In this document: one piece after another, positions 1 to 6,900 of the stretch
Position numbering within the stretch: position 1 is the first letter of the stretch
How the letters are laid out: the number at the start of each line of letters is the position of its first letter
DNA from: Cocleimonas sp.
GTDB lineage: Bacteria; Pseudomonadota; Gammaproteobacteria; Thiotrichales; Thiotrichaceae
Direction of reading: 5' to 3'
NCBI GenBank assembly: GCA_023146675.1
Contig: JAGLBQ010000243.1
Span: 1-8,301, forward strand
DNA length: 8,301 nucleotides
Translations under genes and position numbers: made by a program
The notes under the pieces: generated by a model
The model's input: only the letters and a program-made list of their open reading frames with translations
What the model was told of the DNA's origin: nothing
Databases searched by the model: none

Positions 1-32
1 GCTCCGTGGTTTATTATTTTAAGGTAGATGCA

Positions 33-1211
33 TTATTTTGCTACATATTCCCCATTTGGCCATCTCGGTGCTGAAATAGCTTCACCTAAATTCGCGTCTA
101 TTAAACGCTCTCGCACTTCTAGCAATCGCCCTACTAATCCTGGCTCTAACTCTGCGTATTCTTCCTCATCTTCGTAACGATCAACCACTATCCCTAATAA
201 TTCAGTAATTGCATTACCGACTGAGTTTTGCGAAATGGTGACAATAATACGTCCATTTTGATCACGATAAATAATTTGCTTATAAGCAGGGCGCCAGCGA
301 ATTTCATTGGCGAATTTAGGGTCGAGCACTATATGTTCACGCAGGTCACGCGCTACTCGTAGGAATTGATTGCTACTTAATAGCACATCATTAATTTGAT
401 CTGGGAAGTTAGCATCTGATGGAACTCTCTCTTCACCTGTCGCTACTAGGCGGAAGAAGGTTTGATAAAAATCAAGAAAACCTCTTAATATTTGCTCATA
501 TTCATACCAAAAATATTGATCTTTAAGTTGTTCTGAGCCGCCTACTAATTCCCAACTAGGTAAACCTTGAGGATAGCCAGTAATTTCAAGTGCTGATTCT
601 TCCGATGGAATTTGCTTTAATAGTTGCAAATCAAGCACTTCTAAAAACTCATGGTAGACAGAGCTTAAACGACGCAAAAATAAGGTATTATGTCCACTAT
701 CGGTTAGGTTGACATTATTTGGATTGGCATTATCAGCGGCACTGAGTTTATCGTAAGGGAAGACCATAAAATGATTATGGATCATACGAATACTAGGTAC
801 GCCTGGTTTATTGAGAGGCCATGTTGAATCAAGACTAGCTTCGCCACACAACACTAAATGCTTGGTAGGGTCTGGGTATTTCTCAAACATATAGTCACAA
901 ATAATTTGCGTCATTTGCGACCAGACTTTTTTATCATGCCTACCCAGTTGATCTCGGCGCACAGGGCGACCCAGCGGGTCTAATATGCGTCTTGAGGTGT
1001 CAAGAATTACAGAAGTATCAAATTCTGAGCTATGTCCAATTAATTTACGGTACATTAACCAGTCTTCTGGTGTTCTAAACAAGCCGTTTTCTTCTGCCAG
1101 ATTTTTTAGGTTTGCGGGGCTATTGAAAAACTCTACAGGAGCCATACCTTCTGGTATGGTCAATGACATTTTGGGGCGTGGGGTGGATATTTGTAGTGGT
1201 GATAATTTCAT
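33..1211 (-). CDS. Conserved hypothetical protein, 392 aa, function unknown
   Basis: I do not recognise this family. The frame is open back to 1313, but I start at the ATG at 1211 because AGGAG lies 5 nt before it and a possible -10 element (1254-1259) falls inside the longer frame, making the extra 34 codons unlikely to be translated. The product is a soluble-looking protein without signal peptide or membrane helices. Visible features are an Arg/Asp-rich stretch around residues 73-93, a conspicuous His cluster at 144-151 (I-H-N-H-F-M-V-F), an aromatic patch at 232-252 (YFWYEYEQ...FLDFYQTFF), and a very acidic run at 345-356 (DRYEDEEEYAEL). The two His resemble metal- or nucleotide-binding His motifs such as those of the HIT superfamily, but the H-x-H-x-H signature is absent, so no function is assigned. 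It is divergent from ubiK. Nothing suggests truncation: it ends in TAA at 33-35. That it is a real gene is well supported; its role is not. Confidence 0.8.
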   Translation of the reverse strand: MKLSPLQISTPRPKMSLTIPEGMAPVEFFNSPANLKNLAEENGLFRTPEDWLMYRKLIGHSSEFDTSVILDTSRRILDPLGRPVRRDQLGRHDKKVWSQMTQIICDYMFEKYPDPTKHLVLCGEASLDSTWPLNKPGVPSIRMIHNHFMVFPYDKLSAADNANPNNVNLTDSGHNTLFLRRLSSVYHEFLEVLDLQLLKQIPSEESALEITGYPQGLPSWELVGGSEQLKDQYFWYEYEQILRGFLDFYQTFFRLVATGEERVPSDANFPDQINDVLLSSNQFLRVARDLREHIVLDPKFANEIRWRPAYKQIIYRDQNGRIIVTISQNSVGNAITELLGIVVDRYEDEEEYAELEPGLVGRLLEVRERLIDANLGEAISAPRWPNGEYVAK

Positions 1212-1216
1212 GAATT

Positions 1217-1224
1217 CTCCTCTC
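1217..1224 (-). promoter_or_regulatory. Ribosome binding site deciding the start of the 392-aa protein
   Basis: On the minus strand GAGAGGAG ends 5 nt before the ATG at 1211. It is the best Shine-Dalgarno match near any candidate start of this frame and favours the ATG at 1211 over the upstream ATG at 1313. Confidence 0.75.
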
Positions 1225-1253
1225 AATGCTTGGCTTTTTTCGTGATTCTGCGC

Positions 1254-1282
1254 ACTATAGCTTATAGAATGATGATTACGAA
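1254..1282 (-). promoter_or_regulatory. Possible sigma70 promoter of the 392-aa protein gene
   Basis: On the minus strand a TATAGT -10 box (1254-1259, five of six matches to consensus) is preceded after 17 nt by TTCGTA (1277-1282, only three of six matches to TTGACA). It would start transcription about 35 nt before the ATG at 1211. The -35 box is poor, so this is tentative. A second overlapping -10-like TATAAG lies just upstream. Confidence 0.3.
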
Positions 1283-1335
1283 TAATTTTTAGCAATATAC
1301 TACTTAATAGCATTTGCTCTATTTTTATTAGAGAG

Positions 1336-1381
1336 AAAAGCTGAAGCCTTTATCCCTAAGGAGCGAAAGCTTCAGGCTTTT
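1336..1381. terminator. Terminator-like imperfect hairpin in the divergent intergenic region
   Basis: The left arm (1336-1351, AAAAGC-TGAAG-c-CTTT) pairs with the right arm (1366-1381, AAAG-CTTCA-g-GCTTTT), giving 15 base pairs with one single-nt bulge on each side and a 14-nt loop (1352-1365). The stem is flanked by A-rich and T-rich ends, as in bidirectional intrinsic terminators. It lies between two divergently transcribed genes, so neither annotated gene ends here. It could end an unseen small RNA, attenuate ubiK, or be a mobile palindromic repeat. The structure is visible; the role is open. Confidence 0.45.
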
Positions 1382-1451
1382 AGTCTATTTCATCCTAAAG
1401 CATTTGCAGTATTTAGATGCCAGATCAAATTTCACAATGGATTTATAGGTA

Positions 1452-1730
1452 ATGGATATGAACAATCAACTTGATGGGCTGGCACAACGTCTAAGCTCCT
1501 TGCTTCCACCTTCAATGGGGGAATTACAACAAGATATGGAACAAAACCTGCGTTCTGGACTCGAAAGTGGTCTACGCAAGATGAATTTAGTCGGCCGTGA
1601 AGAATTTGATGTGCAAACGGCGGTGTTATTGAGAACACGTGAGAAAGTTGAAAAACTTGAACAACTGGTTGAGCAATTGACTGGCAAACTAGAGCCGCAA
1701 GAAACCGCACAGAAAAATAAAGCAGAATAA
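1452..1730 (+). CDS. ubiK: UbiK, ubiquinone biosynthesis accessory factor (YqiC/BMFP family)
   Basis: A 92-aa protein of the BMFP/YqiC family. In Escherichia coli, UbiK is an accessory factor that works with UbiJ in the soluble Ubi complex and is needed for efficient aerobic ubiquinone synthesis; members are coiled coils that oligomerise and bind lipid surfaces. The diagnostic block is at residues 46-64 (LVGREEFDVQTAVLLRTRE), nearly identical to the E. coli LVSREEFDVQTQVLLRTRE segment as I recall it. It is followed by a leucine-zipper-like heptad region (KVEKLEQLVEQLTGKLE). Length is normal for the family. The start is ambiguous: ATG at 1452 matches the length of E. coli UbiK, whereas AGGT at 1447-1450 is better spaced (7 nt) for the in-frame ATG at 1458, which would give 90 aa. 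It lies 56 nt before the Sel1-repeat gene on the same strand, so co-transcription is possible. Confidence 0.93.
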   Translation: MDMNNQLDGLAQRLSSLLPPSMGELQQDMEQNLRSGLESGLRKMNLVGREEFDVQTAVLLRTREKVEKLEQLVEQLTGKLEPQETAQKNKAE

Positions 1731-1786
1731 TTTTCTAGTTCTGAGCTAAACTCCATGCATTATTGTCATTAACATTTGCAGACCTT

Positions 1787-2968
1787 ATGAATATCAGCCA
1801 AAAATTATTAGTCCTCTTTACCTTTTTCTTTTTATTCTCTAGCAATATAGCCTTAGCGGGTCCTAATGAAGATTTACAAGCCGCTTATAAGCGCAAAGAT
1901 TATCGCACTGTGTTTCGGATTGCCTCTGATTTTGCTAAAAAAGGCGATCGTGCGGGGCAATATATTCTTGGAGAGCTTTATATGCAGGGTCATGGTGTAA
2001 AGAAAAATGCTTGGAGCGCGGGACAATGGTATAAAAAAGCCGCTGATCAGCAACATCCAATTGCTATGTATGCGATTGGCTCTATGTATGCCACAGGAGT
2101 TGGTGCAAAGAAAAACCCCAAGCTAGCATTTCAAATGTATACCAAAGCCGCAGGTAAAGGCATCCCTGATGCCTATCGTGGGCTAGGTATCATGCATGAG
2201 AATGGGCATGGCACGAAAAAGAATATGGGCGCAGCGATTCATTGGTATGAAAAAGCTGCGCAAAAAGGTATGACAGATGTGCAAATTATGTTGAGTGAGC
2301 GCTTTTTAAATGGTGCTGGCGTAAAGCGTAATTTTGGAAAAGCATTTATGTATGCCAAGAAAGCAGAAAAGTCAGGTAACCCAGGGGTTAATTATTTACT
2401 TGGGTTAATGTATGCCAATGGTATGGGCACTAAGAAAAACCCTTATCATGCCTTTAGAAATATGAAAATTGCAGCGGATAAAAAGGTGGTGTCTGCGTAT
2501 TACAGTTTAGGTGCAATGTATATTAAAGGTCTAGGTGTTAAGAAGAACCCTTACCATGCTTTCCAATGGTTTAAAAAAGCAGCGTTAAAAAATATCCCAC
2601 TCGCGCAACACAATCTGGGGCTGATGTTTCTTGAAGGCAAAGGGACAAAGAAAAACCCTTACAGTGCCTTTCAATGGCTTTCAAAATCAGCTAAAAAAGG
2701 ATTACCCGCTTCTATGTTTTTGCTCGGTGATTTATATGTGGATGGTATTGGTGTTAAAAAGCATCATGGACAAGCCTTAGCATGGTATCGCAAAGCCGCT
2801 GATAAAGGCGTGCCACTTGCTATTTATAGTGTGGGTGCAATGTATGCTAATGGCTATGGCGTAAAACGTGATTTACGACAGGCTAGAGTATGGTTTCAGA
2901 AGGCAGCACAGAAGAATGTTCCTGCGGCAAAGAAGGCATTGCAGCGTTTGAATGCGGCTAAAAAATAA
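1787..2968 (+). CDS. Secreted Sel1-like (SLR/TPR-type) repeat protein, 393 aa
   Basis: Nine consecutive Sel1-like repeats, each exactly 36 residues, cover residues 56-379. The consensus is roughly AxYxLGxMYxxGxGxKKNPxxAFxWYxKAAxKGxP. A helical capping segment precedes them (26-55) and a basic tail follows (380-393). Repeats of this family form alpha-solenoids that scaffold protein-protein contacts; no catalytic residues are expected. Residues 1-24 form a clear signal peptide (Lys6, a Leu/Phe-rich core, ALA cleavage before Gly25) without a lipobox, so the protein should be periplasmic or secreted. No cysteine is present, and Lys-Lys pairs recur in the loop of nearly every repeat, making the protein strongly basic. 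I use the ATG at 1787; an in-frame TTG at 1763 would add eight residues in front of the signal peptide and has no better ribosome site. Repeat 4 (164-199) is the most degenerate. The partner and pathway are unknown. Confidence 0.9.
   Translation: MNISQKLLVLFTFFFLFSSNIALAGPNEDLQAAYKRKDYRTVFRIASDFAKKGDRAGQYILGELYMQGHGVKKNAWSAGQWYKKAADQQHPIAMYAIGSMYATGVGAKKNPKLAFQMYTKAAGKGIPDAYRGLGIMHENGHGTKKNMGAAIHWYEKAAQKGMTDVQIMLSERFLNGAGVKRNFGKAFMYAKKAEKSGNPGVNYLLGLMYANGMGTKKNPYHAFRNMKIAADKKVVSAYYSLGAMYIKGLGVKKNPYHAFQWFKKAALKNIPLAQHNLGLMFLEGKGTKKNPYSAFQWLSKSAKKGLPASMFLLGDLYVDGIGVKKHHGQALAWYRKAADKGVPLAIYSVGAMYANGYGVKRDLRQARVWFQKAAQKNVPAAKKALQRLNAAKK
1952..2923 (+). repeat. Nine tandem 108-bp units encoding Sel1-like repeats
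   Basis: The units translate to nine gapless 36-aa repeats. The amino-acid pattern is well kept while DNA differs at many third positions, even between the closest units (5, 6 and 7, which share KKNPY followed by AF). This indicates old duplication with selection on the protein rather than recent expansion. Confidence 0.85.
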
Positions 2969-2973
2969 TTTTG

Positions 2974-3021
2974 TAGTGATCGGGTTAAACGTTTTTTGCT
3001 TGTAAAAACGCCACCCGACTA
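2974..3021. terminator. Interrupted hairpin after the Sel1-repeat gene
   Basis: TAGT (2974-2977), CGGGT (2981-2985) and CGTTTTT (2990-2996) pair in order with ACTA (3018-3021), ACCCG (3013-3017) and AAAAACG (3004-3010), giving 16 base pairs interrupted by small internal loops, with a 7-nt apical loop. It begins 5 nt after the Sel1 stop codon and lies between convergent genes, as expected for a terminator. No run of T follows the stem in either direction, so intrinsic termination is uncertain; it may instead protect the 3' end. Confidence 0.4.
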
Positions 3022-3033
3022 AACACTAAAACC

Positions 3034-3072
3034 AGCACTTTTTTCTATGAATCTGAAATATCACAAAGTGCT
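3034..3072. terminator. Second hairpin between convergent genes
   Basis: AGCACTTT (3034-3041) and AAAGTGCT (3065-3072) form a perfect 8-bp stem with a 23-nt loop. On the minus strand the stem is followed by GGTTTT; it lies about 35 nt past the stop of the 232-aa gene and could be its terminator. The long loop makes this weak. Confidence 0.3.
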
Positions 3073-3107
3073 TTATTGATTCATTATGGTATTTATTACC
3101 AATATAA

Positions 3108-3806
3108 TTAATTTACAGGCAGTTGTGCTCGCAATTCTTCTCGATCATACCACCACGTATCAGCAACAATCGCATCAATAACTTGAGATAAACGGGGCAA
3201 ATAAATGCTGGGGTCATTTAGATCTAATTTGGTCATCCAGAAGTTCATTTGATCCTGACTTTTAACATCACTATGGCGTTCGGCTACTTTAGCAATAAGG
3301 TTCATTGTTAAAAACATAACACTATCACGCTTTTCACCCTCCAATCGCAAATCTGCAATATGGTGTGCAACCACCGCAGCAACAGCAGCACCATCAGCCT
3401 TGGCTGGTGTATCATCAATGAGGTTATTTAGCATTAGAATGGTTAGCTCAGGGTCAATAGGGTAGGTAACCGATAACCACAAGCCATTGCCTAACGCGAC
3501 AATAGAGCTTGGCTGATCTGCACGGTACAATAAATCACAACAGCGCACTGCCTCTTCCCATTCTTTATTCTCTATATAGATTTTGAAGGATTCTTTTGTC
3601 ATCCCCCACGCAGCCTCTGTCATGCCTGGTTTAGCAATATCCAGCATTAGCTCACTGATATCATATTGCAGGTTTGCTCGCTCTAATGGTTCACTACTAA
3701 GGGTCAGTTGCATTAGTTGCTTTTGCTTTTTAGCCAACTCTTCTTTAAGAAAAGTTTTGCTCTCATCAGGTGCGCTAAATTCTACATTGCTTGGAGTGTC
3801 GCTCAT
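3108..3806 (-). CDS. Conserved hypothetical helical protein, 232 aa
   Basis: I do not recognise a named family. The protein is predicted cytoplasmic, with no signal peptide or membrane segment, and looks almost wholly alpha-helical. Residues 15-35 are charged and Gln/Lys-rich and likely form a coiled coil. Residues 67-94 (W-x-M-x-x-E-S-F...Y...W-x-x-A-V-x-x-C-x-x-L-Y) have the aromatic/Ala spacing of a TPR-like helix pair. A distinctive centre (103-119, ALGNGLWLSVTYPIDPE) and an Ala-rich stretch (135-151) follow, and the end is rich in Trp/Tyr (LPRLSQVIDAIV, then WWYDREELRAQLP). The ATG at 3806 is preceded only by a weak AAGAGA site. It lies 182 nt downstream of the PilY1-family gene on the same strand, but a likely separate promoter and a long hairpin intervene, so a functional link is not implied. 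Alternative: a TPR-like scaffold protein; no enzymatic motif is visible. Confidence 0.8.
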   Translation of the reverse strand: MSDTPSNVEFSAPDESKTFLKEELAKKQKQLMQLTLSSEPLERANLQYDISELMLDIAKPGMTEAAWGMTKESFKIYIENKEWEEAVRCCDLLYRADQPSSIVALGNGLWLSVTYPIDPELTILMLNNLIDDTPAKADGAAVAAVVAHHIADLRLEGEKRDSVMFLTMNLIAKVAERHSDVKSQDQMNFWMTKLDLNDPSIYLPRLSQVIDAIVADTWWYDREELRAQLPVN

Positions 3807-3853
3807 GGGAAGGTCTCTTACGATAAGGGTTAGGAACGTTATTGAATTTTTTA

Positions 3854-3901
3854 AGGAACATGCACGGAATAACTTCGGGACGTTATTCCGTGCATGTTCC
3901 T
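3854..3901. repeat. Perfect 20-bp inverted repeat, 8-nt loop (REP/MITE-like palindrome or leader hairpin)
   Basis: Arms 3854-3873 and 3882-3901 are exact reverse complements over 20 bp, separated by an 8-nt loop (TTCGGGAC). The arm includes GGAACATGCACGG. The stem is not followed by a T run in either direction (TTAAAAAA on the minus strand, AAGC on the plus), so a plain intrinsic terminator is not favoured. It lies between the stop of the PilY1-family gene and the start of the 232-aa gene, 47 nt upstream of the latter's ATG. Possible roles are a REP-type extragenic palindrome, a remnant of a small mobile element, a dyad operator, or a stable RNA hairpin in the leader. Confidence 0.75.
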
Positions 3902-3927
3902 AAGCTAAGTTTTACTTTATGCGGGTG

Positions 3928-3956
3928 ACTATAGCAAATTCAATAATCAATGAAAA
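3928..3956 (-). promoter_or_regulatory. Possible sigma70 promoter of the 232-aa protein gene
   Basis: On the minus strand TTTTCA (3951-3956, four of six matches) and TATAGT (3928-3933, five of six) are separated by exactly 17 nt. Transcription would start near 3920, so the transcript leader would include the 20-bp hairpin at 3854-3901. This is inferred from consensus alone. Confidence 0.35.
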
Positions 3957-3988
3957 AATACCTTGAAGTCCTAGGTTCGTTCTGGCGC

Positions 3989-6900
3989 CTAACGTACTTG
4001 CCACCACGATTGTCTTCCTGATGCTTTACTGGTTGCTTCCCGAATCATTCCAACCTTTCCAGTAGAGCCACTCAGATATTTCCCCTCCGTATTTGCACTA
4101 TGGTTAATAATACTAGGTGCATGCAATACTAATCCAAGAGAGGGTGTTTGTACTCCAGAAGGAATTTCTGTTTTATTATTATAAGCCGCTTTATCGTTCT
4201 GATTTATTTCCCGATCATTATTAATATCTAATACAGGCTGAGAGAGTCGCTGTCCATTAACGGCATTAATTTCTAATAGCCAACTTAAGCCATTCCAGCC
4301 ACAATTTTCAGGAGGGATTAAAGTGGTTAGAATAAGTTTTCCGCCCCTCAATAATGCTTGTGAAATAATACGTTCGCCTTCTTTCGAGCCATCTGCTTTA
4401 AGTAGCTTTAAATACCAGCCTTTTTTAGACGCATAATCAACACTATTATTTGATGTAATACGCACATTTAAATCACTAGATAGAGTGGATTCTTGTAGTA
4501 CCGTTTGCAGGACAAGGCTATTGATGCTAGTCACCCTACTATTATTATCCCATATCCCATAGAGTGCTTCCATATCAGGTATGCCTGATACATTATCACT
4601 AGGGTCAGCATATTTTCCTGTACCAAAATAGACCATATAACCCCCATCAGGATGCTTACCCACCTGTGGTTTAGCTGTGATTGGCTGTACTCGTGTACAA
4701 GCACTCGTTTCACAGGCGGTAAATAAAGGAGCTGGTGATGATGCGTCGGTATAGGCGATAGCCCAGTTATCAGGATTACTATCTCTAAGATCAAATTTCC
4801 ATAAATTGCCTAATAAATCGCCTGCGTAAATAAAATCAGTGATACGATCGCCATTGGTATCAATAGGAATGGGGCTGGAAAGTCCATTGGGAGTATCCGC
4901 ATTGCCTTTTTCTGTATTGATTGCTTTGATAAGATGACCATTACTGATATCAATCAATAATAAGACCGCCTGATGATTAGCGCTATCATAGCCATTACTA
5001 ATAACCGCTGCCCATGAACCATCATGTAGGCGTACGATAGAAGGATGGGGGATGGTATTGCCGAGGTGATTAGCATAAGTGCTGGCACTATTTGCGGCTT
5101 GATTGGCTGATAGCTCCCACATGACGTTAGTGGCACTAAAATTTGTTGGGTCATTAACATTAAGGGCGAAGAGTCCTTTTCCCCCTGCGCCTAATGTTCC
5201 TAGCAGAACACTCTGCCATGTATTATTGATATACGCATCGCCAACGGTTAACTCACCATCAACCAGAGCTTGATGCTCAAGGCAGTCTGCCTCATGGCAC
5301 CCATAGTTTGTGGCGCTAATGGTTGTAAACTTTGCAATGACTTCATTGGGGATATAGGCAAAATGCTCATCTCCTGTCGCTGCATTAAAGGCATGCAACA
5401 TGCCATCATTTGAACCAACGTAAACCATAGGCGTTTGGTTTCTTTTCGTTGTTAGAAAGCCAGTATAGCTAGTGCCTTCTGTGCCAGATAATTTAACATA
5501 GTTAAAATCTTCATAGCGACCCACATAAGTTGGGGAGGAGTGAATAATATCACCGAGCAGTCTTGTTCTTTGATGGAAAACACCACTACTATTAGAGGCT
5601 GTTTTTTCTTGGCTTTGATCTCCACGAACCCATGCAATTAAATTTTGTGGAGTAGAATTGCTACCACCACTACAAGGGCCTAATGTTATCCATTTGCCCC
5701 ATTGGGTAGTAGCCATATTGTGCTCGTCCAATGTCGGATTATTCCATGTTGTTGAATTAACAACTGCCTTATAACGAATATTATTAAGTTTCACGATATC
5801 ATTTAAATGATAGGTCGTTGGTCCATTCCATGTAGTTATATTATTACAAGAGTTTCCTGATCCTTGTAATAGCAACTTTTGATCTGCATTTAAGTTATCC
5901 CATGCAAAGACTATCCCATTCGTATTACTCAATAATGGATTGTAACTAAAAATATTACGTTGACTATGAGCTGCTAATTGATCAACACTGTCCCATTTTA
6001 GGTTTTTAGTATTGCCATGTTGATTATTATTTGCTGTTTTTAAGTCATAGGATAATAAATAGCCTTCCCATGTTTCAACATTAAACTGTGATTGGTAGAG
6101 ACGTGTAGCGGTATTTAATCGCTTAGAGTTAACTTGTACCGAAGCGCTTGAATAAATACCTGTTGTAAGCGCATTGATATCACACACATTATCACAATTA
6201 GATTCCGTTATAACGACATCATCAATAGTTACTTCGTTAGAATGTACAGTAGTGCCACCGACTGTACACCACGCTTCTGTCCAAGGCGAACAGTAGCCAC
6301 TCGAATTACCGCTAATATGCCCATAGTTTATAAAACTAATCGTAGAACTTGTTGTATTAGCGGTAAATTCTATACCATATTTAATCATGCCACCCTCTGT
6401 TTTCCCTGGTGTTTTGACATGAACTGACCCTGAGGGAGTGTCTATTCGTATAATACCAGCTTCATAATCACCTAATTCTGGCAAGGCTTTAAAATACAAA
6501 CGATAGGTTTTTCCTACCTCTGTTGTTATTGTATGTGAAAAGGTAACCGCCTCTGGTCCCCACTGTGATGCATCTGCTTCGGTTCCCTGAGGATCATCAT
6601 CTGGAATATCACGTATTTCAATGGCTTCAATCGGAGTCAACAGACGGTTATCGGTACCAAAGGATAATACACCACTTGCAATAGGAGGGTGTACGCGACG
6701 CACACTACCATTACCTAAGTAAATAGAGGTACCATGGTCGGCAAATGTATAGCCAAGAGTTGCTGCATACACTGTATTTAAATGTACTGTTTTGGCATAA
6801 GTCTCCTGACCGCCTCCTGTAATTATCCAATCACGAATAGCCGCACGATCAGGGCGATGTTCTCCAAGGTAAGTTCCTGAGGGTAAGTCATTAAAATCAT

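Noticed and set aside
985..1245. 86-aa open frame on the plus strand
   Set aside because: It lies opposite the well-supported 392-aa gene and its translation has no family character or clear ribosome site; it is an antisense shadow.
1212..1313. N-terminal extension of the 392-aa protein
   Set aside because: The extension would use an ATG without a good ribosome site, while AGGAG stands 5 nt before the ATG at 1211 and a -10-like box lies inside the extension.
1466..1756. 96-aa and 92-aa open frames on the minus strand across ubiK
   Set aside because: Ser/Cys-rich translations complementary to the conserved UbiK block. UbiK is the real gene.
1763..1786. TTG start giving eight more residues on the Sel1-repeat protein
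   Set aside because: The extra residues precede a textbook signal peptide that begins at the ATG at 1787, and no Shine-Dalgarno sequence supports the TTG.
1952..2923. Regular repeats considered as a CRISPR array
   Set aside because: The 108-bp periodicity is that of coding Sel1 repeats; there are no identical short repeats with unique spacers.
3583..3903. 106-aa open frame on the plus strand covering the 20-bp palindrome
   Set aside because: Mostly antisense to the 232-aa gene, with no ribosome site or recognisable motif.
3958..3980. Possible intrinsic terminator just after the adhesin stop codon
   Set aside because: On the minus strand ACCT and AGGT can pair before a T6 run, but four base pairs with a 9-nt loop are too weak to annotate.
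4531..5637. Several 60-90 aa frames on the minus strand within the adhesin
   Set aside because: They are out-of-frame shadows of the intact 1410-aa reading frame, which has family motifs throughout.
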